Shown: one piece after another, positions 17,801-26,577 of the stretch | Layout of the letters: each line of letters starts with the position of its first letter | Position numbering within the stretch: the first letter of the stretch is position 1 | From: an uncultured Bacteroidota bacterium | GTDB taxonomy: Bacteria; Bacteroidota; Bacteroidia; Flavobacteriales; Flavobacteriaceae | Length of the DNA stretch: 64,000 bases | Assembly (NCBI GenBank): GCA_902614065.1 | Contig: CACMJT010000006.1 | Span: forward strand, 1-64,000 | Direction: 5' to 3' | Notes under the pieces: model-generated | What the model was told of the DNA's origin: nothing | The model's database searches: none | What the model saw: the letters and a program-made list of their open reading frames with translations, nothing else | Translations under genes and position numbers: made by a program

Positions 17801-18082
17801 TGAATTTTTTCTAAATCTCGACGGAAAATAATTAAGTCCTTTTTCAATAGTATCATCTAAATCTGTGTATATATATGACGATTTTTCACTGTCATTGGTT
17901 AAATAAAAAATAGGCCTATCTAATTTTTTAAATAGTTTATGGATTAAAACAGAAATTGAAGATCCTGAAATTCCTTTTACTTTGATATTACTTTTATTTT
18001 GGGCAATAGAATTTAACAGGTTATCAAAAATTGATACCTTAATTTCTTTAGAATCAAATTTGTTTTCATCAATTTTATTCAT
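14840..18082 (-). CDS. mfd: transcription-repair coupling factor Mfd
   Basis: This 1080-residue DNA translocase removes stalled RNA polymerase at lesions and recruits UvrA. The N-terminal UvrB-like module (about 1-320) contains FVHEPGEFSSRGNILDIFSF. The RNA-polymerase-interacting region lies at about 400-470 (VDDYVTHIDHGIGIYKGL). The helicase core has Walker A GFGKTE near residue 558, DEEQ near 657 and TATPIPRTL. Motif VI is QMRGRVGRS. The TRG and C-terminal UvrA-contact domain follow. Length is slightly below the E. coli protein. The gene stands alone on the minus strand, divergent from the GNAT gene. Confidence 0.97.
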   Translation of the reverse strand: MNKIDENKFDSKEIKVSIFDNLLNSIAQNKSNIKVKGISGSSISVLIHKLFKKLDRPIFYLTNDSEKSSYIYTDLDDTIEKGLNYFPSRFRKNSNKVEDKSNILSRTKILNEIYQNKKQVCIFSTNSITEKVPDLKKISKKNLDLKKGDKLNLMEFIEHLFELDFTKKDFVHEPGEFSSRGNILDIFSFSNTDPIRIEFDDDLIDSIREFDINTQLSLNNLNSIKLAPNIFSDKNESFFKLLNKDSILIIDDFNTVQESISENNKVEENSISKNEFLSSIEKFQKILISEYENKVDITFKTGPQPAFNKRMELLNENLNEMWAKGFKINLYYTNESQKERLQQLLLKYKQNYELKLIKKSLFEGFVDHDEKKIFYSDHQIFNRFHKYKISKVYSKIKTVDIDEINKIRVDDYVTHIDHGIGIYKGLTKIENNGKKQEVIKLSYGEGDVIYLSIHLFHKISKFNSKDGSKPRIYKLGSGAWDRIKSKAKTKIKELAFDLIKAYAKRKISKGFRYKKDSWLQNELEASFLFVETEDQIKANKHVKFDMESENPMDRLICGDVGFGKTEIAIRAAFKAIDNGKQVAFLVPTTILAFQHYKTFKKRFENFPVSFDYLNRFRSNSDKKNILENLKSGKLDLIVGTHQLVNEKVFYNNLGLLIVDEEQKFGVNVKERIRSMKENIDVLTLTATPIPRTLQYSLMSARDLSIINTPPLNRVPIQTEIIRFEKKIIREAILYELQRGGQIFFVHNKIENIVDFGELLKRLVPEAIIKIAHSKIGGNKLEKIMLEFINNEFDVLVSTTIIESGLDVPNANTIFINNAQNFGLSDLHQMRGRVGRSNKNAYCYFITPESRLLTDEAKKRINAINQYNQLGAGFNIAMKDLEIRGAGNLLGGEQSGFINDIGFDTYQKILNEAVDELKTNEFKKVFSTKAEGFRSIKEVIIDTDYEILFPNSYIPQIDERLSLYKELAKIENDNDLHSFKNRIIDRFGDIPNESEDLINSVKLKWVARNIGFEKIVLKNKKMICYFISDKNHEYFKSDIFISVLKTINENPGCKLKEKNKLYVVFENINSINEALKNLNIF

Positions 18083-18127
18083 CAGTTGGAAAATCCATGA
18101 AAAGCACAGCGAATATAAAAAGACTAA

Positions 18128-18141
18128 GTTACATATGTAAC
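18128..18141. promoter_or_regulatory. 14-bp perfect palindrome between mfd and the GNAT gene
   Basis: GTTACATATGTAAC is a perfect inverted repeat in the 132-bp divergent intergenic region. It lies 46 bp from the mfd start and 74 bp from the GNAT start, so a dimeric regulator could bind there. Binding is inference. I see no other copy in the window. Confidence 0.3.
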
Positions 18142-18198
18142 AAAATCTGCTTATTATATTGAAGTTTTCTTAAAATTATGTTTTTATTAGGATTCAAT

Positions 18199-18206
18199 TA
18201 GCTTTG
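18199..18206 (+). promoter_or_regulatory. candidate -7 element for the GNAT-lysC pair
   Basis: TAGCTTTG matches TAnnTTTG and ends 8 bases before the ATG at 18215, so the predicted message would have almost no leader. No -33 TTTG is evident at the expected distance. Confidence 0.4.
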
Positions 18207-18214
18207 TAATTAAA

Positions 18215-18700
18215 ATGAACTTTATAATTAGAAAAGCCAATCAATATGACATGAGTGATGTCTTGAGCCTAATTAAAGAGCTTGCATTATTTGAGAAAGA
18301 ACCTGATGAGGTTGAGATTAGCCAAGACGAGCTAGTGAAAGATGGTTTTGGAAAAAAAAAGAGTTTTAAATGTTTTGTAGCTGAGTTCGAATCAAAGGTT
18401 GTTGGCATGGCTTTGTTCTATCCAAGATATTCAACTTGGAAAGGAAATGTTTTACATTTGGAGGACTTAATTGTAACAAAAAAATTTAGAGGAAAAGGCA
18501 TTGGATATGCTTTGTTTTCAGAGTTTATTAAGTATGCTTACAATAAGAAAGTAAAAAGAGTTCAATGGGTTGTGTTGAATTGGAATGATCATGCAATCAA
18601 TTTCTACAAACGAAATGGAGGAGAAATTTTGAATGATTGGAGGGTTACTATCATGAATAAAAATTCTATTAAGAAATTTGTTAAAAATGAAAGTATTTAA
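18215..18700 (+). CDS. GNAT-family N-acetyltransferase
   Basis: This 161-residue protein carries the GNAT fold and transfers acetyl from acetyl-CoA to an amine. The acetyl-CoA loop is VTKKFRGKGIGYALF (R-G-K-G-I-G, about 88-102), preceded by HLEDLIV and followed by VVLNWNDHAINFYKRNGGEI, the usual C-terminal N-x-x-A-x-x-F-Y. It resembles the diamine acetyltransferase-like subgroup, but the acceptor cannot be read from sequence. Its end overlaps the start of the aspartate kinase gene by 14 bp, so the two are translationally linked. Confidence 0.9.
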   Translation: MNFIIRKANQYDMSDVLSLIKELALFEKEPDEVEISQDELVKDGFGKKKSFKCFVAEFESKVVGMALFYPRYSTWKGNVLHLEDLIVTKKFRGKGIGYALFSEFIKYAYNKKVKRVQWVVLNWNDHAINFYKRNGGEILNDWRVTIMNKNSIKKFVKNESI

Positions 18701-19937
18701 GTTTGGAGGTGCTTCTGTAAAAAATTCAGAAAGCATAAGAAATATTTTAAATATCATAAGTTCATACAACACTAATGACTTGATTGTCGTAGTATCTGCA
18801 ATGGATAAAACAACAAATGCACTGGAGGAGGTGGTAAAAATGTATCTAGAAAACAATCAGGAATACTTACTCAAGGTGGATGAAATATTTACCTTTCACG
18901 AGGGAATTTGTTTAGATCTATTTCCAAAAAACCACGATGTCTTTTCTGGATTAAGAAAATTAATCACAAAAATCGTTTCATTTTTAAAAAATAATAAATC
19001 TCCCAATCATTCCTTTGTTTATGATCAAGTTGTATCATATGGTGAGCTTATTTCAACTTTTATTATCAATAGTTACTTTATTGAGGAAAAACTAAATCCA
19101 AACTTTATAGATGCAAGGAATTGTATAAAAACAGATTCTAAATACAGGGAAGGAAACATAATTTGGGATAATACAAATGAAAATATAAGAAGTCATGTAA
19201 AGATTAATCAACTCAACTTGACCCAAGGTTTCATAGCTAGTGATAAAAATAATTTTAATGTTACATTGGGAAGAGAAGGATCAGATTATAGTGCGGCTAT
19301 TTTTGCATACGCGATCAATGCAGAGTCACTAACAATTTGGAAGGATGTTGAAGGCTTACTTAATGGTGACCCAAAGTATTTTAAGAATACGAAGTTGATT
19401 AAAAATATATCTTATTCTGAAGCAATAGAACTTGCTTTTTATGGCGCATCAGTAATTCATCCCAAAACATTACAACCTGTGCAAAAGAAAGAAATTCCAC
19501 TCTATGTTAAATCCTTTGAAAAGCCCAATCAAAAAGGTACGGAAATAAACAAAAACCTCGATTTAAGCCCTAAAGTACCTTGCTATATTTTTAAAAATAA
19601 TATGATCTTTATAAAGATTTTTTCTCTAGACTTTTCCTTTGCGATTGATAAAAATCTTAGTCACATATTTAAGAAAATTGATGAGTTTAAAATGAAAGTC
19701 GATATTATTCAAAATTCGGCCATTAGTTTTTCTATTTGCTTGTTTGATAAGTATAATCAAATTGATAATTTGATTAAAAGTCTTGAGGGTAAATTTAAAA
19801 TAGAGGTATATAAAAATATTTCACTTTACACAATTAGACATTTTGATGAACAAGCAATTAAAATAGTAAGTAAAGGAAAGAAATTGTTGCTTGAACAAAG
19901 GTCTGAAAAGACAGTGAAATTAATTTTTAAGAATTAA
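18687..19937 (+). CDS. lysC: aspartate kinase (monofunctional)
   Basis: Phosphorylates aspartate, the first step toward lysine/diaminopimelate, methionine and threonine. The ATG at 18687 gives the canonical start MKVFKFGGASVKN; an in-frame ATG 9 bp upstream is less likely. Other signatures are VVSAMDKTTNALE, SYGELIST, the substrate/ATP segment TLGREGSDYSAAI (about 195-207) and GASVIHPKTLQPV. The C-terminal 120 residues are ACT-like and poorly conserved, so feedback control cannot be judged. At 416 residues it lacks the homoserine dehydrogenase domain of bifunctional ThrA. It overlaps the GNAT gene by 14 bp. Confidence 0.93.
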   Translation: MKVFKFGGASVKNSESIRNILNIISSYNTNDLIVVVSAMDKTTNALEEVVKMYLENNQEYLLKVDEIFTFHEGICLDLFPKNHDVFSGLRKLITKIVSFLKNNKSPNHSFVYDQVVSYGELISTFIINSYFIEEKLNPNFIDARNCIKTDSKYREGNIIWDNTNENIRSHVKINQLNLTQGFIASDKNNFNVTLGREGSDYSAAIFAYAINAESLTIWKDVEGLLNGDPKYFKNTKLIKNISYSEAIELAFYGASVIHPKTLQPVQKKEIPLYVKSFEKPNQKGTEINKNLDLSPKVPCYIFKNNMIFIKIFSLDFSFAIDKNLSHIFKKIDEFKMKVDIIQNSAISFSICLFDKYNQIDNLIKSLEGKFKIEVYKNISLYTIRHFDEQAIKIVSKGKKLLLEQRSEKTVKLIFKN

Positions 19938-19957
19938 TTTCAAGCTATTAATAAAAG

Positions 19958-20887
19958 TTATAAACCTAAAAACTCTTTGATTTTATCAACTATTATTTGA
20001 GCCAACTTAATTTTACTCTCATTGGACCATCCAGCTATGTGGGGAGTTAAAATAACATTTTCAATTTTTTTTAACTTATCAAGGTTTTGATCATCTGACA
20101 TTCCCTTAAAATCTTTATTTTCATTTTCCAAGACATCTAACCCCACACCTAAAATTTTACCACTTTCTAGTCCACGTATTAAATCGTCATTACTAACACA
20201 CTCTCCTCTTGCAGTATTAATAAGATAAAATGACTTTTTACAATCATCAATAAATTGTTTATCAATAATATGATGGCTGGATTGGTTCAAATTTGTATGA
20301 AGACTGATAATATCTGAAGTTTCTTTAAGCTCATTAATTTTGACTTCCCTTGCATAATTATCTTCTAAATTTCTTTTTATATCAATGAATATAATATTGC
20401 AATTAAACCCTGAAAGTTTCTTGGCAAAGCTCTTCCCTGTTTTTCCATAGCCAATTAGGCCTATTGTTTTTCCTTCAATTTCAAAACCTCTATTTTCTTC
20501 TCTTTTTCTTAACCCATTTTTCATCTCGATGTTTGATTTTGTAATTTTTTTAGATAAACTGAGAAGCAATCCTAATGCATGTTCACCGACTGCATTTGAA
20601 TTGCCCTCGCCTGAGGATATTAGTTCAATTTTTTTTTCCTTTAAATATTCGCAATCAATATTTTCAGTTCCAGACCCCACTCTTGCAATGAATTTTAAAT
20701 TAATGGCTTTTTCAATGAAACCTTTATCAATTGTGATTCTGCTTCTTAAAACAATACCATGATAATTACTTATTATATTTTCTATTTCACTTTTGGTAGA
20801 TTTCAAATCAATATGATTTTCAATCCCTAGCGCAGATAGTTCGTCATAAATCATATCATGATTACTATCTAGATGTAGAATTTTCAT
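19958..20887 (-). CDS. D-2-hydroxyacid dehydrogenase, SerA-like
   Basis: A 309-residue NAD-dependent dehydrogenase of the phosphoglycerate dehydrogenase type. The Rossmann motif is GLIGYGKTGKSFAKKL (about 143-158). The catalytic arginine lies in NTARGECVSNDDLI, the glutamate in the GLDVLENE region and the histidine in TPHIAGWSNES near the C terminus. There is no C-terminal ACT domain, so it is the short SerA-like form. 3-phosphoglycerate is the most likely substrate but other 2-hydroxyacids are possible. It is the last gene of the minus-strand operon, 4 bp after mgtE. Confidence 0.85.
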   Translation of the reverse strand: MKILHLDSNHDMIYDELSALGIENHIDLKSTKSEIENIISNYHGIVLRSRITIDKGFIEKAINLKFIARVGSGTENIDCEYLKEKKIELISSGEGNSNAVGEHALGLLLSLSKKITKSNIEMKNGLRKREENRGFEIEGKTIGLIGYGKTGKSFAKKLSGFNCNIIFIDIKRNLEDNYAREVKINELKETSDIISLHTNLNQSSHHIIDKQFIDDCKKSFYLINTARGECVSNDDLIRGLESGKILGVGLDVLENENKDFKGMSDDQNLDKLKKIENVILTPHIAGWSNESKIKLAQIIVDKIKEFLGL

Positions 20888-20891
20888 TGTC

Positions 20892-22250
20892 TTAAAAACC
20901 TAAGATTATTTTAGCTGTGTAGAAAAAGAGTAAAATACCTATAACATCATTTCCTGTAGTGATGAATGGTCCAGTAGCAATTGCAGGGTCTATATCTAAT
21001 TTATCAAGTATGATTGGTACTGCTGTTCCAATGAGAGCAGCAACAATAATTACAAAAATCATAGACACACTAATTGTTAGGCTCATTTCGATTGGTTGAT
21101 TTACAATTTGTCCAAAACCAATAATTAAAAAACTCAATATAATTCCATTTAAAATGGTCAAACTTACTTCCTTTACCAGTCTTTTTAAAACACTCCCTTT
21201 GATAAGGTCATTTGCTAATCCTTGAACAACAATGGCTGAAGATTGTACACCAACATTACCAGCCATTGCAGCAATTAATGGTGTGTAGAAAAATAATGCT
21301 CTTAGTGATTCAGAAGCCATAATCTCTTCAAAACTTTCTAGTATAAATACGCTGCCAAGTCCACCGAAAAGCCCTAAAATTAGCCAAGGTAGTCTTGCTT
21401 TTGATAGTTCGAATATTGAATCATCTGCTTCAACATCGTTGGATACTCCGGCAGCCAATAAATAATCTTCCTCAGCCTCATCTTTGATAAAATCAACGAT
21501 ATCATCTATTGTAATTCTGCCCAGTAATTGTCTGTCATCATTAATGACGGGAATTGCCTCCAGATCATATTTCCTCATCAATTTAGCAACGTCCTCAGCA
21601 CTGTCATTAACATTTACATAATCAACCTTAGGTATATAAATTTGCTTAATTTTCTTTTTTGATGGAGACATAATCAAATCCTTTAATGATAGCCTTCCAA
21701 TGAGTTCTTCTTTTTTATTTAAAACGTAAATAGAGTGAACTCTTGTAATGTCTTTTGCTTGTTTTCTAATTTCTCTTAAACATTTTAGTACGCTCCAATT
21801 TTCATTTACACTTATAAGTTCTTTAGCCATTAATCCTCCAGCAGTGTCTTCATCATAATTTAGAAGTTCTCTAATGTTTTCCGTTATGTTCTCATCCTTG
21901 ATTAAAGAGATAACCTTTTCTTTCTTTTCCTCAGAAAGTTCTGAAAGAATATCAACAGCATCATCACTATCTAATTCCTTAATTTCTCCGGCAATTTCCT
22001 TTTCAGAAAATTCTTTTAAAACCCTTTCTCTTAAATCATCATCAAGTTCAGTAAGTACATCGGAAGTTTTATCACTATCAATTAATTTGAGCAAATAAAG
22101 ACTTTCATCAAATTTTAACTCATTAATCAATTCTGCTAAATCTGCGTAGTGTAGGGTTTTAACAATTTTCTTAATTTCTTTATTATTCTTGTTAAGAATT
22201 AAATCTGAAATATTGTCAATTAGTTCTTTTGATAGTTCAAATGTTTTCAT
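20892..22250 (-). CDS. mgtE: magnesium transporter MgtE
   Basis: A 452-residue Mg2+ channel. The N-terminal helical MgtE_N domain (about 1-125) contains repeated LTELDDDLRERVLKE and DAVDILSELSEEKKEKV units. Two CBS domains follow (about 130-260, the second with YDLEAIPVINDDRQLLGRITIDDI). Five transmembrane segments occupy about 280-452, ending IATGPFITTGNDVIGILLFFY; the N-D pair belongs to the pore region of the family. The N-terminal and CBS domains gate the channel in response to cytosolic Mg2+ in known MgtE. Its start overlaps the rsmA end by 14 bp. Confidence 0.95.
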   Translation of the reverse strand: MKTFELSKELIDNISDLILNKNNKEIKKIVKTLHYADLAELINELKFDESLYLLKLIDSDKTSDVLTELDDDLRERVLKEFSEKEIAGEIKELDSDDAVDILSELSEEKKEKVISLIKDENITENIRELLNYDEDTAGGLMAKELISVNENWSVLKCLREIRKQAKDITRVHSIYVLNKKEELIGRLSLKDLIMSPSKKKIKQIYIPKVDYVNVNDSAEDVAKLMRKYDLEAIPVINDDRQLLGRITIDDIVDFIKDEAEEDYLLAAGVSNDVEADDSIFELSKARLPWLILGLFGGLGSVFILESFEEIMASESLRALFFYTPLIAAMAGNVGVQSSAIVVQGLANDLIKGSVLKRLVKEVSLTILNGIILSFLIIGFGQIVNQPIEMSLTISVSMIFVIIVAALIGTAVPIILDKLDIDPAIATGPFITTGNDVIGILLFFYTAKIILGF

Positions 22251-23010
22251 TATTCAACAAATTAGTTAAATTGATAAAATCTAAAACCTCCAACTGTTCA
22301 GGTCTTTTGTCAAAGATAGGACTATCAAATTTAATCTGTGAATAATTTAATGTCTTTAGACTATTTCTTATTTTTTTTCTTCTAAGATTAAAAGTAGTTT
22401 TCACAATCTTTTTAAATAGCCCTTCGTCACAGTCCAATTGTTCACAATTCTTAACAATTTTAATTACTGCAGAATCAACTTTTGGACTTGGGTAAAAACT
22501 TTTAGGCTTAATTTTGATTTTCATTTCCACATCAAAATAAGCCTGAATAAGCACGGATAGAATTCCATATTTTTTTGAACCAGCTTTACTACAAATTCTC
22601 TCCGCAACTTCAAATTGAAACATACCAACCATTGATTGTACAATACTTCTATTTTCATAAATTTTAAATAATATTTGATTAGAGATATTATACGGAAAAT
22701 TCCCAACGATTATTAATGGTGCTTTAAAGCTTTTTAAATTGATTTTCAGAAAATCATCATTTATAATGCTGGTACTTATTTCAGGTATTGATTTTTGTAG
22801 ATAATCTATACAATCTTTATCTATTTCAATAAAATTCTTTTCATCGATATTTATATCTAAAAGCTTCCTTGTAAGGAAACCTAGACCCGGTCCAACTTCA
22901 ATTAAAGATTTACAATTCGTGGGGTTAACATATGATGCAATCTTAGAACAAAGATTTTCATCATTTAAAAAATTTTGTCCGAACTTTTTTTTTGGCTTAA
23001 ATGGAATCAA
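22237..23010 (-). CDS. rsmA: 16S rRNA dimethyladenosine transferase RsmA (KsgA)
   Basis: Dimethylates the two adjacent adenines near the 3' end of 16S rRNA using SAM. The 257-residue protein starts at TTG (MIPFKPKKKFGQNFLND), only 4 bp downstream of the serS stop. Motif I is EVGPGLGFLTRKL (about 39-51) and motif IV is NFPYNIS (about 105-111). The SVLIQAYFDVEMKIKIKPKSFYPSPKVDSAV segment is typical. It overlaps mgtE by 14 bp. Confidence 0.95.
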   Translation of the reverse strand: MIPFKPKKKFGQNFLNDENLCSKIASYVNPTNCKSLIEVGPGLGFLTRKLLDINIDEKNFIEIDKDCIDYLQKSIPEISTSIINDDFLKINLKSFKAPLIIVGNFPYNISNQILFKIYENRSIVQSMVGMFQFEVAERICSKAGSKKYGILSVLIQAYFDVEMKIKIKPKSFYPSPKVDSAVIKIVKNCEQLDCDEGLFKKIVKTTFNLRRKKIRNSLKTLNYSQIKFDSPIFDKRPEQLEVLDFINLTNLLNNENI

Positions 23011-23014
23011 AAGA

Positions 23015-24286
23015 TCACTTTATTTGTTTAAAACCAGTGTATTTATGAAGTTTTTCAGGAATATTTATATGATCTTTTTCTTGAAAATTTTCTAAAATAC
23101 ATGCAACAATCCTTGGAAGTGCTAAAGAGCTTCCATTAAGTGTGTGTGCATAATTTTTTTTCTTATCCCCAAGGTCAATTTTAAGATTTAATCTATTTGA
23201 TTGGAAACTTTCAAAATTTGATACAGAGCTTACTTCAAGCCATTTATTTTGCCCCATTGAATAGACTTCAAAATCATATGTTAAAGCAGAGGTAAAACCT
23301 AAATCTCCACCACAAAGGCGAACAATCCTGAACGGAAGTTTAAGTTCAAGGAGTAGATTTTTCACATGCTCAACCATTTCATCTAAAACCTCATAAGATT
23401 TACTTGGCTCTTCAATTCTAACTATTTCAACTTTATCAAATTGATGCAATCTGTTCAATCCCCTGACATCTGAACCATAACTTCCTGCTTCTCTCCTAAA
23501 ACAAGGTGTGTAACCTGTAAGCATTATTGGAAGACTATTTTTACTGATTGTTTTGTTTCTATAAAAATTTGTTATTGGGACTTCAGCAGTAGGTATTAAG
23601 TAAAGGTTTTCATTTTCAATTTTATACATTTGACCTTCCTTATCTGGCAATTGACCAGTTCCATGACCTGAACTCTCGTTAATTAATATTGGGGGTTGAA
23701 CCTCTGTATAACCACCTTTAATGTTATAATCTAGAAAAAAGTTTATAAGTGATCTTTCCAGCTTAGCACCTTTGTCTATGTATGCAGGAAATCCTGATCC
23801 GGAAATTTTATTTCCAAGTTCAAAACTAATCAGATTATAATCAGAAGCTAATTCCCAATGTGGCTTTGCTTTGGGTGATAGTTTGTCAATGTCATCCGAT
23901 TGATAGATAATCTCGTTATCTTCTTCATTTTTACCTTTTCGAACTAGTTCGTGTGGAACGTTTGGAACATTATTTAAATTCTCAAATAAGTCTACTTTTA
24001 TTTTATTTAAATCTTCCTCTAATTTTTTTTGGTCAGGCTTTAACGCTTCGACTTCTTTTTTTAATTGATTTCCAGAAGCATGGTCTCCAGACTGAAAATA
24101 TTCACCAATTTTTTTTGAAAGTTTGTTTTGTTGGGAAAGCAATTCATCAAGTTTTGATTGAGTATTTCTTCTTTTTTTATCAAGATCAATAATTAAATGA
24201 ATTTCTTTAGAAAAATCTTTATTTCTCTTTTTTAAACTCTCAATAATTTCTATCCCATTATTAATTAAGTCAGATACAATAAGCAT
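23015..24286 (-). CDS. serS: seryl-tRNA synthetase
   Basis: Charges tRNA-Ser. The 423-residue class II synthetase has an N-terminal coiled-coil arm (about 30-105, rich in K/E/Q) that grips the long variable arm of tRNA-Ser. Motif 2 is GYTPCFRREAGSYGSDVRGL. Motif 3 lies near the end (LNGSSLALPRIVACILENFQ). Length is normal. It sits between ribF and rsmA in the minus-strand operon. Confidence 0.97.
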   Translation of the reverse strand: MLIVSDLINNGIEIIESLKKRNKDFSKEIHLIIDLDKKRRNTQSKLDELLSQQNKLSKKIGEYFQSGDHASGNQLKKEVEALKPDQKKLEEDLNKIKVDLFENLNNVPNVPHELVRKGKNEEDNEIIYQSDDIDKLSPKAKPHWELASDYNLISFELGNKISGSGFPAYIDKGAKLERSLINFFLDYNIKGGYTEVQPPILINESSGHGTGQLPDKEGQMYKIENENLYLIPTAEVPITNFYRNKTISKNSLPIMLTGYTPCFRREAGSYGSDVRGLNRLHQFDKVEIVRIEEPSKSYEVLDEMVEHVKNLLLELKLPFRIVRLCGGDLGFTSALTYDFEVYSMGQNKWLEVSSVSNFESFQSNRLNLKIDLGDKKKNYAHTLNGSSLALPRIVACILENFQEKDHINIPEKLHKYTGFKQIK

Positions 24287-24295
24287 ATTATAAAA

Positions 24296-25231
24296 CTAGT
24301 TATTATATGTTGAATTCATGTAACTTTTACAAGTTTCTCTATCAATTTTTATTTGCTTAATGAGTTCATCAATATTCTGAAACTTGATTTCATTTCTAAT
24401 AAATTTGATAAATTCTATCTTGATATTTTCGCCATACACGTCCTGATTAAAATCAAAAATATTGACTTCAATGGTTAATTTTTTATTGCCAAAGGTTGGG
24501 TTAAATCCTATATTCATCATTCCATTTTTTTGAATATTCTTAATCTTGCAACTCACAAAATAGACCCCATTTTTTGGTAGGATTTTGTAATTTTCTTCAA
24601 CTCTTATATTTGCTGTTGGAAACCCAATTTTTTTCCCTATAGACTTCCCTTTGACTATATTACCATCAATTGAAAAATTATAGCCGAGATATTCGTTGCA
24701 AAGCTCTACTTCACCCGCCCCAATAGCATTACGAATTTTGGTAGAACTGATATTAATCTGATTGATATCAAATGCATCAATCTCAAGAACATCAAAGCCA
24801 TACTTTTTTCCATAAACTTTTAATTCATCAATACCAGCTTCTCTGTCTTTTCCAAATTTGTGATTGAATCCGACAATAATTTCTTTTATTTTACAAAACT
24901 TTAATAGATGTCTAATGAACTCATTTGCACTTAGGTTAGAAAACTTATCATTAAATTCTTGAATAATCAATTCATCAACGCCTAATTCGTCCAAAATTTC
25001 TTTCTTCTCTCTTATTGTGTTAATCATCTTTAAGTCATTAGATTTTGACAAAAAATTTCTGGGATGAGGAAAGAAAGTTAAAATACAAGATCTCAGTTTC
25101 TTTTCTTTTGCCGATTTGACCAATTTTTTTATGATTTTTTTATGTCCTAGATGAACCCCGTCAAAAGTTCCTATGGTTAATATTGCAGGGGTGGCTGAGT
25201 TTGAGTTTTCTATATTTTTTGTTGTAATCAA
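24296..25231 (-). CDS. ribF: bifunctional riboflavin kinase / FAD synthetase
   Basis: Converts riboflavin to FMN and then FAD. The N-terminal FAD synthetase domain has TIGTFDGVHLGHKKII (about 18-33) and the ISSTKIRNAIGAGEVELCNEYLG segment (about 150-175). The C-terminal flavokinase domain has GKKIGFPTANI (about 198-208) and GVYFV. At 311 residues the length is normal. The start is TTG at 25231, directly abutting the TAA stop of pth, which suggests translational coupling. Confidence 0.95.
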   Translation of the reverse strand: MITTKNIENSNSATPAILTIGTFDGVHLGHKKIIKKLVKSAKEKKLRSCILTFFPHPRNFLSKSNDLKMINTIREKKEILDELGVDELIIQEFNDKFSNLSANEFIRHLLKFCKIKEIIVGFNHKFGKDREAGIDELKVYGKKYGFDVLEIDAFDINQINISSTKIRNAIGAGEVELCNEYLGYNFSIDGNIVKGKSIGKKIGFPTANIRVEENYKILPKNGVYFVSCKIKNIQKNGMMNIGFNPTFGNKKLTIEVNIFDFNQDVYGENIKIEFIKFIRNEIKFQNIDELIKQIKIDRETCKSYMNSTYNN

Positions 25232-25840
25232 TTAGTTGTATTTATTCATTGTATTTTCAACTCCGTGCTTTACAATATGAAGGATCATTTCACTATTATT
25301 GTTTATTAGGTCTTCTAAACTATTATTTTCAACTGAGGACCATTTTCCAAGAACATAATCAATTTGTTTACCAGTCTGAAAATTGTTCCCAATACCAAAC
25401 CGAAGTCGAATAAAATTTTCAGTATTTATTTTTTCAATTATACTTTTTAGTCCATTATGACCACCATCTTTTCCAGATGGTCTAATTCTAGATTTTCCAA
25501 AATCTAAATTTAAATCATCAACTATCACAATAAGATTTGAGGGTTTAATCTTTAACTTGTTAAGCCAGTATTTAGTTGGATTGCCGCTCAAGTTCATGTA
25601 AGTATTTGGCTTCAGAATGTGTATAGATTTTCCAGAGTATTTTAATTTTCCCAAAAATCCATACCGATCTTCAGACATAACTACATTTCTAGATTTAGAC
25701 AAGTGATTAACAATATCGAAACCAATATTATGTCTTGTCCCGCTATAGTCATCTTCTGGATTTCCAAGTCCTACAACAAGAAACTTGTTCATGTCAAATT
25801 CTTTTTTTTGATTAAAAAAAAATTTAAATAAATTTTTCAC
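25232..25840 (-). CDS. pth: peptidyl-tRNA hydrolase
   Basis: Releases peptides from prematurely dissociated peptidyl-tRNA. The core VVGLGNPEDDYSGTRHNIGFDIV contains the catalytic His. Further signatures are KPNTYMNLSG (about 80-90) and DDLNLDFGKSRIRPSGKDGGHNGLKSI. The annotated GTG start at 25840 gives 202 residues with a basic, aromatic 16-residue N-terminal extension. An ATG at 25792 gives MNKFLVVGLGN and 186 residues, the usual Pth length. Both starts are possible, and similar extensions occur in flavobacteria as far as I recall. Confidence 0.93.
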   Translation of the reverse strand: MKNLFKFFFNQKKEFDMNKFLVVGLGNPEDDYSGTRHNIGFDIVNHLSKSRNVVMSEDRYGFLGKLKYSGKSIHILKPNTYMNLSGNPTKYWLNKLKIKPSNLIVIVDDLNLDFGKSRIRPSGKDGGHNGLKSIIEKINTENFIRLRFGIGNNFQTGKQIDYVLGKWSSVENNSLEDLINNNSEMILHIVKHGVENTMNKYN

Positions 25841-25887
25841 CTAAACAAAAATATAAAAGCATATGCCAAAAGAAAACAAATGAAAGA

Positions 25888-26571
25888 TTAAGAATCCTCT
25901 TTTTTCTCCTCTTTAGCTTCACCCGATTCAGTTGATGCATCAGATTTGGATTCAGATTCTGTAGAACCCTCCTCTCCTTCCTCTCCTTCTTCTTCCTCAG
26001 TCTCTGTTTCGAGTGACATGGATGCTCTAGACATCTTGACTTGACAAACAACCATATTATCCGGATGAATGAAAGAATAATTTTCATCTTTTAAATCTTC
26101 TATTGTGATTTTGTCATTAAGATTAAGAGTTGATATATCAGCTTTTATAAAATCAGGTAAATTTTTGGGTAAAGCTTTTACAAAAAGCTTTCTTTTATTT
26201 TTAGATAAAATACCACCTTGTAGTCGAACACCTGGGGAATTACCTTCAAATTTTACAGGGATAATCATTTTGACTTCTTTATCATCAAAGACCTCAAAAA
26301 AGTCAATGTGAAGAATTTTTTCACTTACGGGGTGAAATTGAATATCTTGTATTACTGCATTAATTTTATTTTCATTCTCAAGTTCAATAACTACTGTATG
26401 CGCGTCAGGTGTATACACTTGTTTTGAAAAGCTTAATTCATCTGCTGAAAAGTGAATAGGTTTTTCTCCTCCGTATACAACGCAAGGAACCTTTCCAGCA
26501 TTACGTAGAGCTTTGGTCGATGACTTCCCTACGGTTTCTCTTTTAGATCCATTTATTGTTATTGATTTCAT
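25888..26571 (-). CDS. rplY: 50S ribosomal protein L25 / general stress protein Ctc
   Basis: A 227-residue two-domain L25 (CTC form) that binds 5S rRNA. The N-terminal L25 domain has [27 protein letters not shown] (about 8-34), and the C-terminal TL5 domain has [23 protein letters not shown] and [18 protein letters not shown]. The last 40 residues are an acidic Glu/Ser-rich tail. It lies 6 bp after prs, a common pairing. Confidence 0.95.
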   Translation of the reverse strand: MKSITINGSKRETVGKSSTKALRNAGKVPCVVYGGEKPIHFSADELSFSKQVYTPDAHTVVIELENENKINAVIQDIQFHPVSEKILHIDFFEVFDDKEVKMIIPVKFEGNSPGVRLQGGILSKNKRKLFVKALPKNLPDFIKADISTLNLNDKITIEDLKDENYSFIHPDNMVVCQVKMSRASMSLETETEEEEGEEGEEGSTESESKSDASTESGEAKEEKKEDS

Positions 26572-26577
26572 TGTAAT

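Noticed and set aside
20529..22098. Open frames antisense to the serA-like and mgtE genes
   Set aside because: They have low-complexity Ser/Phe/Leu translations, overlap conserved genes completely and have no family match.
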